Shown: piece by piece, positions 15,370 to 22,859 of the stretch
Position numbering within the stretch: the stretch's first letter is position 1
Layout: each line of letters begins with the position of its first letter
NCBI RefSeq assembly: GCF_018998565.1
Contig: NZ_JAHNZO010000001.1
Span: 692,424-756,423 of the forward strand
Direction: 5' to 3'
Source: Paenibacillus oleatilyticus
GTDB taxonomy: Bacteria > Bacillota > Bacilli > Paenibacillales > NBRC-103111
Length of the DNA: 64,000 nt
The notes under the pieces: model-generated
What the model was told of the DNA's origin: nothing
The model's database searches: none
Seen by the model: only the letters and a program-made list of their open reading frames with translations
Made by a program: the position numbers and the translations under genes

Positions 15370-17091
15370 ATGAGCAAAAAACGATGGAATCACAGCATGC
15401 AACAATTGGCCGTCGGTTCGCTGCTTGCAGCGGCGATCGTCCAACCGGTAAACGCCCTGGCGGAAAGCGTACCTGCGGAGCAGAAGAGCGCCCAAGAAGC
15501 GGCAGCAGCCACGAAAGCCGATTCCGGCTCTTCCAGCACACTCGTACGGATGGTCCCGCTGCGTGCGGTCGCCGAAGCCATCGGCGCGGAGGTCGAATGG
15601 GACGCGGAGAACAGGCTGGTTACCGTCACCCGCGGCATAAACCAGCTCTCCGTAAAAATCGGCGAACGGAACGCAAAAGTCAATGGAATCCCATCGATCT
15701 CCATGACGGAGGAAGCCACTATCGTTAACGATACGGCATTGATTCCGCTGGAGACGATCCGGAAAACCTTTGGAGTCTCCGTCGATTGGGACGACGCAAA
15801 CGGGCTGACCATCGATCCTTCCGATGTGACCGCAGCGGGGAGCCACTTCGTTTACCTGCTGCAAAGCGGTCAGTTTCAAGCGGCAAGCCGGATGCTGAGC
15901 GACAAGCTGCGGGCGGGACTGCCGGAAGCGAAGCTTGCGGGGTACTGGACCGGCAATACCGGCATCTTAGGGACGCCGAAACGGCTCATCTCGCTCAAGC
16001 GGGAAATTACGGCGGTCCAGCGCAACGCCCTGCTCGGCTATATGACGGAAAAATCGACGCCGCTGGGCATCGCCGTCCGGTTCGACGCAAACGGCAAAAT
16101 CGACGATATTTTCATGCCGCTTCCTCCCGCAGGCGATTACAACGAGCCTGACTACGACAAGCCGGAGCTTTATTCGGAGGAGGAAGTGACGGTCGGCGAA
16201 GACGAAGCGCCGCTCCCCGGCACGTTGACGCTGCCGAAGGGCGAAGGGCCGTTCCCCGCCGTCGTGCTCGTACACGGCTCCGGGCCGAACGACCGCGATG
16301 AAACGCTCGGCAGCTACAAGACATTCCGCGATCTGGCCGTCGGTCTGGCCGCCAACAACATCGCCGTGCTCCGTTACGAGAAGCGGACGCGGGTACACAC
16401 GCTCAAGAGCGCGCTCCATCCGGCTTTTACCGTCAAGGAAGAAACGGTTGACGATGCGATCGCCGCGGTGCATACGCTGCAAAAGGACCGCCGCATCGAT
16501 GCGAAACGAATCTTCGTCCTCGGTCACAGCCAGGGCGGGATGCTGGTCCCGTCCATCATCGAATCCGACACGCAGAAAAGCATTGCCGGAGCCATTGTGA
16601 TGGCCGGCCCTTCCCGACCGTTAGAGGACATTGTTCTGGAGCAAAATAAACAGGCGCTCGCATGGGCGAAGGAAGCGGGGCAGCCGACCGAAGGGCTGGA
16701 GCAGCAGGTGAAAGCGATGGAGCAGCAAGTCGCTCTTTTGAAGGACCCGCAATATTCCACGGCGAACGTACCGAAAGATTTTGCGCTGGGCAATCCGGTC
16801 TGGTGGTTTGACTTCCGGAATTATCGGGGCGGCGAAATCGCCAAGCGGCAATCGACGCCGCTCCTCATCCTGCAGGGCGACAACGATTTTCAAGTGACCG
16901 CAAACAATCTGGACGGCTGGAAGTCCTCCCTGTCTGCGCGCCAAGACGTCGTTTACAAGCTTTATCCGAAGCTGAACCACGGGTTCGTCGAGTCCGACCA
17001 GCCTTCCACCGGTAAGGAATACGCCCTTCCCGGCAACGTGCCGTCCTACGTGATTGACGATATCGCCGGGTGGCTGACAGGCAAAAACTAA
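15370..17091 (+). CDS. Secreted alpha/beta hydrolase with N-terminal copper-amine-oxidase-like (stalk) domain
   Basis: A 573-residue exported protein. The signal peptide ends near residue 31 (VNALAES). Residues 55-155 form a Copper_amine_oxidase N-like (PF07833) unit, VPLRAVAEAIGAEVEWDAENRLVTV and its weaker repeat, common on Paenibacillus surface proteins. A DUF3887-like linker (160-260) follows, then an alpha/beta hydrolase with oxyanion motif VLVHGSGPNDRDE, nucleophile GHSQGG, acid near LQGDNDFQV and His in KLNHGF. The substrate is probably an ester or peptide outside the cell. GGGGGAGG is upstream. The promoter spacer has an ATAACAGTTAT inverted repeat (near 15331-15341). Confidence 0.85.
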   Translation: MSKKRWNHSMQQLAVGSLLAAAIVQPVNALAESVPAEQKSAQEAAAATKADSGSSSTLVRMVPLRAVAEAIGAEVEWDAENRLVTVTRGINQLSVKIGERNAKVNGIPSISMTEEATIVNDTALIPLETIRKTFGVSVDWDDANGLTIDPSDVTAAGSHFVYLLQSGQFQAASRMLSDKLRAGLPEAKLAGYWTGNTGILGTPKRLISLKREITAVQRNALLGYMTEKSTPLGIAVRFDANGKIDDIFMPLPPAGDYNEPDYDKPELYSEEEVTVGEDEAPLPGTLTLPKGEGPFPAVVLVHGSGPNDRDETLGSYKTFRDLAVGLAANNIAVLRYEKRTRVHTLKSALHPAFTVKEETVDDAIAAVHTLQKDRRIDAKRIFVLGHSQGGMLVPSIIESDTQKSIAGAIVMAGPSRPLEDIVLEQNKQALAWAKEAGQPTEGLEQQVKAMEQQVALLKDPQYSTANVPKDFALGNPVWWFDFRNYRGGEIAKRQSTPLLILQGDNDFQVTANNLDGWKSSLSARQDVVYKLYPKLNHGFVESDQPSTGKEYALPGNVPSYVIDDIAGWLTGKN

Positions 17092-17107
17092 TTTTTAGGC
17101 AGGACTA

Positions 17108-17121
17108 CGGGGTTAACCCCG
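17108..17121. promoter_or_regulatory. 14-bp perfect palindrome before the GntR gene
   Basis: CGGGGTTAACCCCG lies between the hydrolase stop and the GntR start with no T tract after it. An operator for the downstream YtrA-type GntR regulator is more likely than a terminator. Confidence 0.4.
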
Positions 17122-17146
17122 GAAGCCCAAGGTACGAGGGGATTTC

Positions 17147-17536
17147 ATGATTATTAAATTGGATTTACAATCGGAGACTCCAATTTATGCCCAGTTGATG
17201 AACCAGATTCTCGAAGGCATCGCGAGCGGCGCCTTGAAGCCCGGCGAGGCGCTTCCCTCCGTGCGCAGTCTCGCTTCGGATATCGGCATCAATCTGCATA
17301 CCGTGAATAAAGCCTACACGCTCCTGAAGCAGGAAGGCTTCATTCAAGTTCACCGCCAAAAAGGGGTTGTCGTCCAACCGGACGGCATGCCCCAGGTAAC
17401 CGAGGCGTATAAACATAAATTGCGCGAGCAACTGACGCCGATCGCAGCCGAAGCCATCTGCCGCGGCATGCGCGAGGAGGAGCTGCTCGGGTTTATCCAG
17501 GGCATTTTCAGCGAAATCAAAGGTGCCGGAAACTAA
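17147..17536 (+). CDS. GntR-family regulator, YtrA subfamily
   Basis: A 129-residue cytoplasmic repressor. The winged helix covers residues 10-75 (IYAQLMNQILEGIASGALKPGEALPSVRSLASDIGINLHTVNKAY, read here as IYAQLMNQI ... LPSVRSLA ... NLHTVNKAY). A short C-terminal helical part of about 45 residues without a ligand domain defines the YtrA type. These usually repress their own operon with transporter or membrane genes. The next gene, a DUF1648 membrane protein, starts 12 bases later and is surely co-transcribed. GAGGGGAT precedes the ATG. Confidence 0.9.
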   Translation: MIIKLDLQSETPIYAQLMNQILEGIASGALKPGEALPSVRSLASDIGINLHTVNKAYTLLKQEGFIQVHRQKGVVVQPDGMPQVTEAYKHKLREQLTPIAAEAICRGMREEELLGFIQGIFSEIKGAGN

Positions 17537-17548
17537 GGAGGGGGCTAC

Positions 17549-18664
17549 ATGCATATTGGAATCGCGTCGCTGGTCGCGGCCATTTTTGTGCCGGTCATTG
17601 TGATGCTGGCCGGTTTACCGTATTTTACAAGAACGACGAATCATTTCGGCGTATCGATCGATTCGCGGCACTATCACGATCCCGAGCTGCAATCGATGCG
17701 CCGCCGCTATGCCCGGTGGAACGGGGCGTTCGGAGCCGTGCTCCTCATCGTCTTGATGTTGGGCATACAGCGGACGAACGAGACGCAGCAGGGGATGTTC
17801 ATCATCGGCGTCACCTTGGCGCTTATGGCGGCGTCGACGGTCAGCTTTCTCGTTTATTATAACAAAATGAAGCGGTGGAAGGCTGCGCGTCCCGCGGAAA
17901 ACGCCAGCGCCCGGTTCATTGCCGTCGATACCTCGTTCCGGAACCGGAAAACGACATATTCCGACTGGTGGTATCTGGTTCATCTGGCTTTCGTCGCTCT
18001 GTGCGCCGTCATCGCTTTGTGGAATTACGACAAGCTTCCAGACGTTCTCGTGTCGCGGTACGATATGCAGGGCAGCCCGACAGCCACCCAGCCGAAAACG
18101 TATTGGAACGTCTTTTTCCCGAACGTGATGCAGTTGGTCCTGATCTTCATCTTCGCGTCCATCAATACGGTGATCCGCAAAAGCAAACAGCAGATCGACG
18201 CGAATGCGCCCGAGCAATCGCGCGAGCAGAACATCCGCTTCCGCCGGATCTGGTCTCTCGTGTTAATGGTCATGGGCTTCTTGATGCTCGTGCTGTTCTC
18301 ATTCATTCAATTCTTCTTGCTATTCCCCTTTGACGGCTCGGTACTCGTCACCGTATCGATCACGATTCCCGCTCTGATGCTGATCCTGGTTCTCGCGGTC
18401 TCGTTCATTACCGGGCAAGGCGGGAGCCGGCTCGGCGGATCGACTGCAACGGGCGAGAAGCTGGTGCCCGGGGTGACCGACGACGACAAATACTGGAAGC
18501 TGGGATCGATCTACTATAATCCCGACGATCCTTCGCTGTTTATCGAGAAGCGGGTCGGCATCGGCTGGACGATCAACGCAGCCAGGCCGATGGCGTGGGT
18601 CGTTATGCTGGCGCCGCTTGTGCTGATCGGGGCGATCCTTGTCATCGCGGCGATCAAAGGCTGA
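17549..18664 (+). CDS. DUF1648/DUF5808-type multi-spanning membrane protein
   Basis: A 371-residue protein with eight or so hydrophobic segments. Visible are a DUF1648-like segment (YDKLPDVLVSRYDMQGSPT) near residue 170, and a C-terminal DUF5808-like block (DDDKYWKLGSIYYNPDDPSLFIEKRVGIGWTINAARP, cited as KYWKLGSIYYNPDDPSLF). Such proteins often accompany YtrA-type GntR regulators and are related to SdpI-like immunity proteins, so a role in envelope or bacteriocin tolerance is possible but unproven. Good AAGGAGGGGG site. A hairpin terminator follows. Confidence 0.8.
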   Translation: MHIGIASLVAAIFVPVIVMLAGLPYFTRTTNHFGVSIDSRHYHDPELQSMRRRYARWNGAFGAVLLIVLMLGIQRTNETQQGMFIIGVTLALMAASTVSFLVYYNKMKRWKAARPAENASARFIAVDTSFRNRKTTYSDWWYLVHLAFVALCAVIALWNYDKLPDVLVSRYDMQGSPTATQPKTYWNVFFPNVMQLVLIFIFASINTVIRKSKQQIDANAPEQSREQNIRFRRIWSLVLMVMGFLMLVLFSFIQFFLLFPFDGSVLVTVSITIPALMLILVLAVSFITGQGGSRLGGSTATGEKLVPGVTDDDKYWKLGSIYYNPDDPSLFIEKRVGIGWTINAARPMAWVVMLAPLVLIGAILVIAAIKG

Positions 18665-18716
18665 GCCCGAACTTCGGGATACCGGTCAGACGTTGAATCG
18701 GACTTCGAGTAGATAG

Positions 18717-18758
18717 CACGGCAGCAATCCGTCCCTGAAGGCGGGCTTGCTGCCGTTT
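18717..18758 (+). terminator. Terminator after the GntR/DUF1648 operon
   Basis: ACGGCAGCAA ... TTGCTGCCGT with an inner CCGTCC/GGCGGG pairing, followed by TTGTAGTTT. Confidence 0.75.
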
Positions 18759-18787
18759 GTAGTTTACAGCCCTTGTGCGTGCGCGGC

Positions 18788-18837
18788 TTGACAATTGAAG
18801 AGGCTTCACTATAATTTAATTTTGAGTATATACTCAA
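18788..18837 (+). promoter_or_regulatory. Consensus promoter with 16-bp palindromic operator (TetR gene)
   Basis: TTGACA (18788-18793) and TATAAT (18810-18815) are separated by 16 bases, with both boxes at consensus. Over the expected transcription start lies the perfect palindrome TTGAGTATATACTCAA (18822-18837). The same TTGAGT-N4-ACTCAA element recurs before the HXXEE gene, pointing to auto-repression by the TetR product. Confidence 0.8.
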
Positions 18838-18860
18838 TTTTTTTGAAAGAAGGACGAAGG

Positions 18861-19475
18861 ATGGCGAGAGGCGAAAAGAACGATCCCGAGCTGAAAAAAC
18901 AAAAAATTGTCGCCGCGGCCCTCCGCCTTTTTTCCGGGAAAGGCTACCATGCGACGACGACCAAGGAAATCGCCGAGGAAAGCGGTGTAACGGAAGGCTT
19001 AATCTTCTACTACTTCGGCGGCAAGCGCAAGCTGCTCATGCATATCGTTCACAGCTTCTCCTTCGCGCTGCTGGCGCAGGACGGCGCGGACCGGTGGAAA
19101 CGGCTGCCCCTGGATGAAGCGCTGGCACAGTACGGATGCCGGTACCTGCAATTTTTGAAGGAGAACCGGGAGTACTTGCTGCTGATCTGGTCCCCGGAGA
19201 TGATGCGGGATGAAGCCGTTTCTCAAGAAGTGCTCCGGCTCATCGGAAGCATCGGCGCTTCCGGCAGCAGCATTTTGAAGCAGTCGGCCCCCGTTGGCCA
19301 AATAAATGAGCAAACCTATCATATTGCCGCAACGATGCTTAATGCATCGATTCTGCTTTATTTCGCGCTGCATTCCCGCTTCGGCAGCGAGATGGCCGTG
19401 CTGGGCGATGAAGAAGCTTATATTCGTCAACTGGTCGGTGTGCTGCTCCACGGCCTTTACAAGGGTGATGCGTAA
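18861..19475 (+). CDS. TetR-family transcriptional regulator
   Basis: A 204-residue regulator. The N-terminal TetR helix-turn-helix covers residues 11-57 (KIVAAALRLFSGKGYHATTTKEIAEESGVTEGLIFYYF, cited as LFSGKGYHATTTKEIA and EGLIFYYFGGK). The C-terminal ligand domain is unclassified. I choose ATG 18861, since a 22-codon upstream extension would overlap the operator; GAAGGACGAAGG precedes the ATG. The operator TTGAGT-N4-ACTCAA occurs both at its own promoter and at 19514-19529 in front of the next gene, so it likely controls itself and the HXXEE protein. Confidence 0.9.
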   Translation: MARGEKNDPELKKQKIVAAALRLFSGKGYHATTTKEIAEESGVTEGLIFYYFGGKRKLLMHIVHSFSFALLAQDGADRWKRLPLDEALAQYGCRYLQFLKENREYLLLIWSPEMMRDEAVSQEVLRLIGSIGASGSSILKQSAPVGQINEQTYHIAATMLNASILLYFALHSRFGSEMAVLGDEEAYIRQLVGVLLHGLYKGDA

Positions 19476-19502
19476 TGCGTTCCGTTGAAAGGCCAAATTT
19501 TT

Positions 19503-19530
19503 TTGAGTAATTTTTGAGTGATCACTCAAA
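19503..19530 (+). promoter_or_regulatory. Second TetR operator before the HXXEE gene
   Basis: TTTGAGTGATCACTCAAA (19513-19530) is a perfect 18-bp palindrome sharing TTGAGT-N4-ACTCAA with the operator at 18822-18837. A half site TTGAGTAA lies ten bases upstream at 19503-19510. Confidence 0.75.
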
Positions 19531-19568
19531 TTAAGTTCAACAAGAAACAAACCAAGGAGGAACCGAAC

Positions 19569-20141
19569 ATGCTCGCTTTGCTGAATGATTGGATTTCCCT
19601 GCATACGTTGATCTGGCTCCTGCCGGTCGCCTTCTTCCTTCATGACGGCGAGGAAATCGTCACCGTGGAACGCTGGATACGGCCGCGCAAGCACGCCCTG
19701 CCCCCGTTGATGCAGCGGGCGCTGAACTGGGACAAAAGCATTACCGTTCAATTCGCGACAGCGGTCGTGCTGATCGGATCGCTGATCTGCCTTGGGGCTG
19801 GCGTGGCCGCAGCGGCAGTGGAGGACGGCGGGAAGCTCGGCCCCGTCTTCGTTGGCATGGTCGCGGTCATGCTGCTGGACGGCATCAAGCATGTAGGCTT
19901 ATCCCTGCAGAAGCGGAGCTATACCGTCGGAGCCGTAACAGCCGCGCTAGTGGAAATCCCGTACGCCTCGTACGCACTTTACCGCTTATTTGAGGCGGAC
20001 CTGGTAGAGCCGGCCGCCCTATGGCTCGGCATCACCATCGTGCTTCCACTCGTGTTTTTTCTGATCGGTATCGGGTTCACGCTCGGACGGTGGATCGCAC
20101 CCTTTCGCAGACCTGCAGCGGGGGCGGGCCGCCATATCTAA
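19569..20141 (+). CDS. HXXEE-domain integral membrane protein
   Basis: A 190-residue protein with about five membrane segments. The HXXEE signature appears in FFLHDGEEIVTVERWI near residue 25. Paired later histidines and glutamates (GIKHVGLSLQ, VEIPYASYALY) resemble the family pattern of presumed metal or enzymatic sites. Function is unknown. I choose ATG 19569 because AAGGAGG lies nine bases upstream and the longer frame from GTG 19518 would start inside the operator. It is probably derepressed together with the TetR gene. A weak GGGGCAGACCCC stem follows the stop. Confidence 0.8.
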   Translation: MLALLNDWISLHTLIWLLPVAFFLHDGEEIVTVERWIRPRKHALPPLMQRALNWDKSITVQFATAVVLIGSLICLGAGVAAAAVEDGGKLGPVFVGMVAVMLLDGIKHVGLSLQKRSYTVGAVTAALVEIPYASYALYRLFEADLVEPAALWLGITIVLPLVFFLIGIGFTLGRWIAPFRRPAAGAGRHI

Positions 20142-20314
20142 GGGGCAGACCCCGCTAAAGGTACGTGGAGCGCTCTATGCGGCGCGGGCCAATCCAAAGC
20201 GATCCTCCCAACACCTCCCGCACCTTCAGGCAAGCTCATGCGCATATTTTCAGCAAGCAAGTCAAATAATGGATATGTCATGAAGAGCTTTCATTACTGG
20301 GAGGCAAAAGTGAA

Positions 20315-21943
20315 ATGAACGATAACCATTCAAACGGAACTTCGGTTGAGGGTGTCGGAGGATCGCTCGACGAGCGGCGTTCGCCGGGCGAAACCGGTAC
20401 GACGCTGACGGATCGGCAGGGCCATCCCATTACGGATAACCAGAACATCCGGACCGTGGGCAATCGGGGGCCGTCCACCCTCGAAAACTACCATTTTATC
20501 GAGAAAATCTCGCATTTCGACCGGGAACGCATTCCCGAGAGGGTCGTCCATGCCCGCGGAGCGGGGGCTCACGGGTACTTCGAAGCCTACGGCAAAGTCG
20601 GAGACGAACCGGTCGCGCGGTATACGCGCGCGAAGCTGTTTCAGGAAGCCGGCAAACGCACGCCGGTCTTCGTCCGCTTCTCCACCGTCGTTCACGGAGG
20701 ACATTCGCCGGAAACGCTTCGCGATCCCCGCGGGTTCGCGACCAAGTTTTATACGGAGGACGGGAACTGGGATTTGGTCGGGAACAACCTGAAAATCTTT
20801 TTCATTCGCGATCCTCTCAAGTTTCCCGACATGGTCCATTCGTTCCGGCCGGACCCTGTGACGAATCTGAACGACCCGGAGCGTATGTTCGATTTTCTCG
20901 CGGGCACGCCGGAAGCGACGCATATGGTTACCTTCGTCTTCTCTCCTTGGGGAATTCCGGCGAATTACAGACAGATGCAGGGGTCCGGCGTCAATACGTA
21001 CAAGTGGGTCAACGCCGACGGCGAGGCGGTCTTGGTTAAATATCACTGGGAACCGCTGAAGCAGGGGATCAAAAATTTGACCCAGCGCGAAGCCGAGGAG
21101 ATTCAAGCCAAAAATTACAGCCATGCGACCCAGGACCTGTACGAGGCGATCGAGCGCGGCGATTTCCCGGAATGGGAGCTTTGCGTTCAAATCTTAAGCG
21201 ATGACGAGCATCCCGAGCTCGACTTCGATCCGCTGGACCCGACCAAGCTGTGGGATCAGGAGCGTTTTCCCTTTTTGCCGGTCGGAAAAATGGTGCTGAA
21301 CCGGAACCCCGAGAACTATTTCGCAGAGGTCGAACAGGCAGCCTTCGGGACGGGCGTCCTGGTAGACGGCCTGGATTTCTCCGACGACAAGCTGCTGCAA
21401 GGACGGACGTTCTCTTACTCGGATACGCAGCGCCATCGGGTCGGCACCAACTACCTTCAGCTTCCGATCAATGCGCCCAAGAAGCACGTCGCCACCAATC
21501 AGCGCGACGGACAAATGACCTACTACGTGGATCGCGCCGAGGGGCAAAGTCCGCATGTCAACTACGAGCCCTCGCTGCTGGACGGGCTGACCGAAGCGAA
21601 GCCGCAGGGCAAAGACCACGAACCCGCTTATCAGGCGAAGCTTGTGCGCCAAAAGATCGACCGGACGAACGATTTCAAGCAAGCGGGAGAAACGTACCGG
21701 AAATTCGAGGATTGGGAACGCGACGAATTGATCGGCAATCTGGTCGCTGCGCTTCAAGTATGCCGGCCTCCGATCCGTCAGCGGATGATCGACTATTTTA
21801 CGCAAGCCGATCCCGAGTATGGGCGGCGCGTTGCGGAAAGGTTGGCCCAGGCCGATGCCGGTTCGCCGCATCTCGGCTCCGTTTCCGCGCAGCAAGGCGC
21901 AGATCTGGCGAGTCGGATGGGGCAAAGAACGGACGGTTATTGA
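20315..21943 (+). CDS. katX: Haem catalase, KatX-like (spore/general-stress type)
   Basis: A 542-residue monofunctional catalase degrading hydrogen peroxide. Visible are the catalytic His motif [40 protein letters not shown] (distal haem pocket, cited as [11 protein letters not shown] and [10 protein letters not shown]), the VGNN asparagine, and a RxFSYxDTQRHR proximal tyrosine region. The N-terminal [20 protein letters not shown] and the HGGHSPETL insertion fit B. subtilis KatX better than KatA. GGGAGG site upstream. A sigma-factor-specific promoter could not be assigned with confidence. The last seven bases overlap the convergent yetF-like gene. Confidence 0.88.
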   Translation: MNDNHSNGTSVEGVGGSLDERRSPGETGTTLTDRQGHPITDNQNIRTVGNRGPSTLENYHFIEKISHFDRERIPERVVHARGAGAHGYFEAYGKVGDEPVARYTRAKLFQEAGKRTPVFVRFSTVVHGGHSPETLRDPRGFATKFYTEDGNWDLVGNNLKIFFIRDPLKFPDMVHSFRPDPVTNLNDPERMFDFLAGTPEATHMVTFVFSPWGIPANYRQMQGSGVNTYKWVNADGEAVLVKYHWEPLKQGIKNLTQREAEEIQAKNYSHATQDLYEAIERGDFPEWELCVQILSDDEHPELDFDPLDPTKLWDQERFPFLPVGKMVLNRNPENYFAEVEQAAFGTGVLVDGLDFSDDKLLQGRTFSYSDTQRHRVGTNYLQLPINAPKKHVATNQRDGQMTYYVDRAEGQSPHVNYEPSLLDGLTEAKPQGKDHEPAYQAKLVRQKIDRTNDFKQAGETYRKFEDWERDELIGNLVAALQVCRPPIRQRMIDYFTQADPEYGRRVAERLAQADAGSPHLGSVSAQQGADLASRMGQRTDGY

Positions 21944-22632
21944 CCGGCCGTCTCCGGCTTCTGCTGGCAGTACAGCCCGTCATGGTCCGTCCATTCCGCG
22001 TATAGCACATCCTGCAGCCGCCCGATTCCTGCGGCATCCAGCTCGCCGAGCAGCCACGCCTCGTTCCGGCCGAGAGCTTCGAGCCCTTGCCGTTGGATGT
22101 TCCCGTTCTCGATCAGCACGACCGGCAGGGATACCGGAACGTCGGGTAGACGCAAGTCCTTTCGCGTCACGCTTTCGGCTTCAGACCGTTTCATCACGCT
22201 GATGCTCCCGTTCGTTTCGAACACGGCGAAGGCGACCTCTCGTATGGAAAATACGTTTTGCTCCCGGAGCATCGTGAGCAATTGATCGAAATCAAGGTTA
22301 TTCCGCTTCATCGCTTTCCAATCGATCCGGCCGTTGTCAATAATGAGATCGGCCGTCCCGTTCAGCGGCTTGGACAGCCACGGGACGTACTGCACGAGCT
22401 TCTCCAGCGCCAACGACATCACGGTCCATAGCGCGAGCGCATAAAGCAGCTGCTCTAGCCCGACGTCGCGGTCATATAGCGTATTGCCGACAATTTCGCT
22501 GAGCATTAACGAGGAGACGAAATCGAAGGCGGTCAGTTGGGAAATTTCCTTCTTGCCGAGCAGTCTTGTGATGACCCACAACCCCGCAAGTCCGGCCGCC
22601 AGCTTGACGGTAATATAGGCGAAATCCGCCAT
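21937..22632 (-). CDS. YetF-family membrane protein (DUF421)
   Basis: A 231-residue protein with three N-terminal membrane helices (residues 5-80), including the [17 protein letters not shown] segment, then the DUF421 soluble domain ([31 protein letters not shown], cited as [16 protein letters not shown]). The C-terminal extension ([16 protein letters not shown]...) is the usual second half of YetF proteins. YetF-like proteins are linked to germinant receptors and spores in B. subtilis; the exact role is unknown. The ribosome binding site lies in the 3' arm of a terminator-like hairpin immediately before the ATG. Confidence 0.88.
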   Translation of the reverse strand: MADFAYITVKLAAGLAGLWVITRLLGKKEISQLTAFDFVSSLMLSEIVGNTLYDRDVGLEQLLYALALWTVMSLALEKLVQYVPWLSKPLNGTADLIIDNGRIDWKAMKRNNLDFDQLLTMLREQNVFSIREVAFAVFETNGSISVMKRSEAESVTRKDLRLPDVPVSLPVVLIENGNIQRQGLEALGRNEAWLLGELDAAGIGRLQDVLYAEWTDHDGLYCQQKPETAGQ

Positions 22633-22685
22633 AAAAAGCCCTCCTTCGGAAAAGGAAGATGTGTCCTTCCTTACCCGGGGAGGGC
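22633..22685 (-). promoter_or_regulatory. Terminator-like hairpin whose 3' arm is the yetF ribosome binding site
   Basis: On the minus strand GCCCTCC (22685-22679) pairs with GGAGGGC (22644-22638), enclosing AAGGAAG/CTTCCTT. TTTTT and then the yetF ATG follow. It can terminate the sigma-factor transcript and would also bury the yetF Shine-Dalgarno sequence in read-through RNA. Confidence 0.6.
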
Positions 22686-22704
22686 ATCGTTTGAACCCGC
22701 AGAA

Positions 22705-22842
22705 TCACCCGTTAAGCCACCTGAAAAACCAATGCAAGAAGACCAGCGACCCGATAATCGCCAGGTAACGAAGCTTTCGGGGCATACGAATCCACAGCTT
22801 CAGCATGCGCATGTTGTTCCCGCGCCCTGTTTGGTTGTTCAT
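22705..22842 (-). CDS. 45-residue single-span membrane peptide downstream of the sigma gene
   Basis: ATG 22842 lies 17 bases after the sigma-factor stop and has a GGGGAGGGG site in between. The product begins MNNQTGRGNNMRMLKLW, is strongly basic (RMPRKLR), and ends with one hydrophobic helix (YLAIIGSLVFLHWFF) and RWLNG. It is too short for routine calling. Position and coupling suggest a partner of the sigma factor, for instance a membrane tether or mini anti-sigma, but this is inference. Confidence 0.6.
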   Translation of the reverse strand: MNNQTGRGNNMRMLKLWIRMPRKLRYLAIIGSLVFLHWFFRWLNG

Positions 22843-22859
22843 CCACCGTCCCCTCCCCT

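Noticed and set aside
20240..20314. Sigma-F/G-type promoter for the catalase
   Set aside because: GCATA followed 15 bases later by CAAATAATG is only a partial match, so I do not assign it despite KatX being forespore-expressed in B. subtilis.
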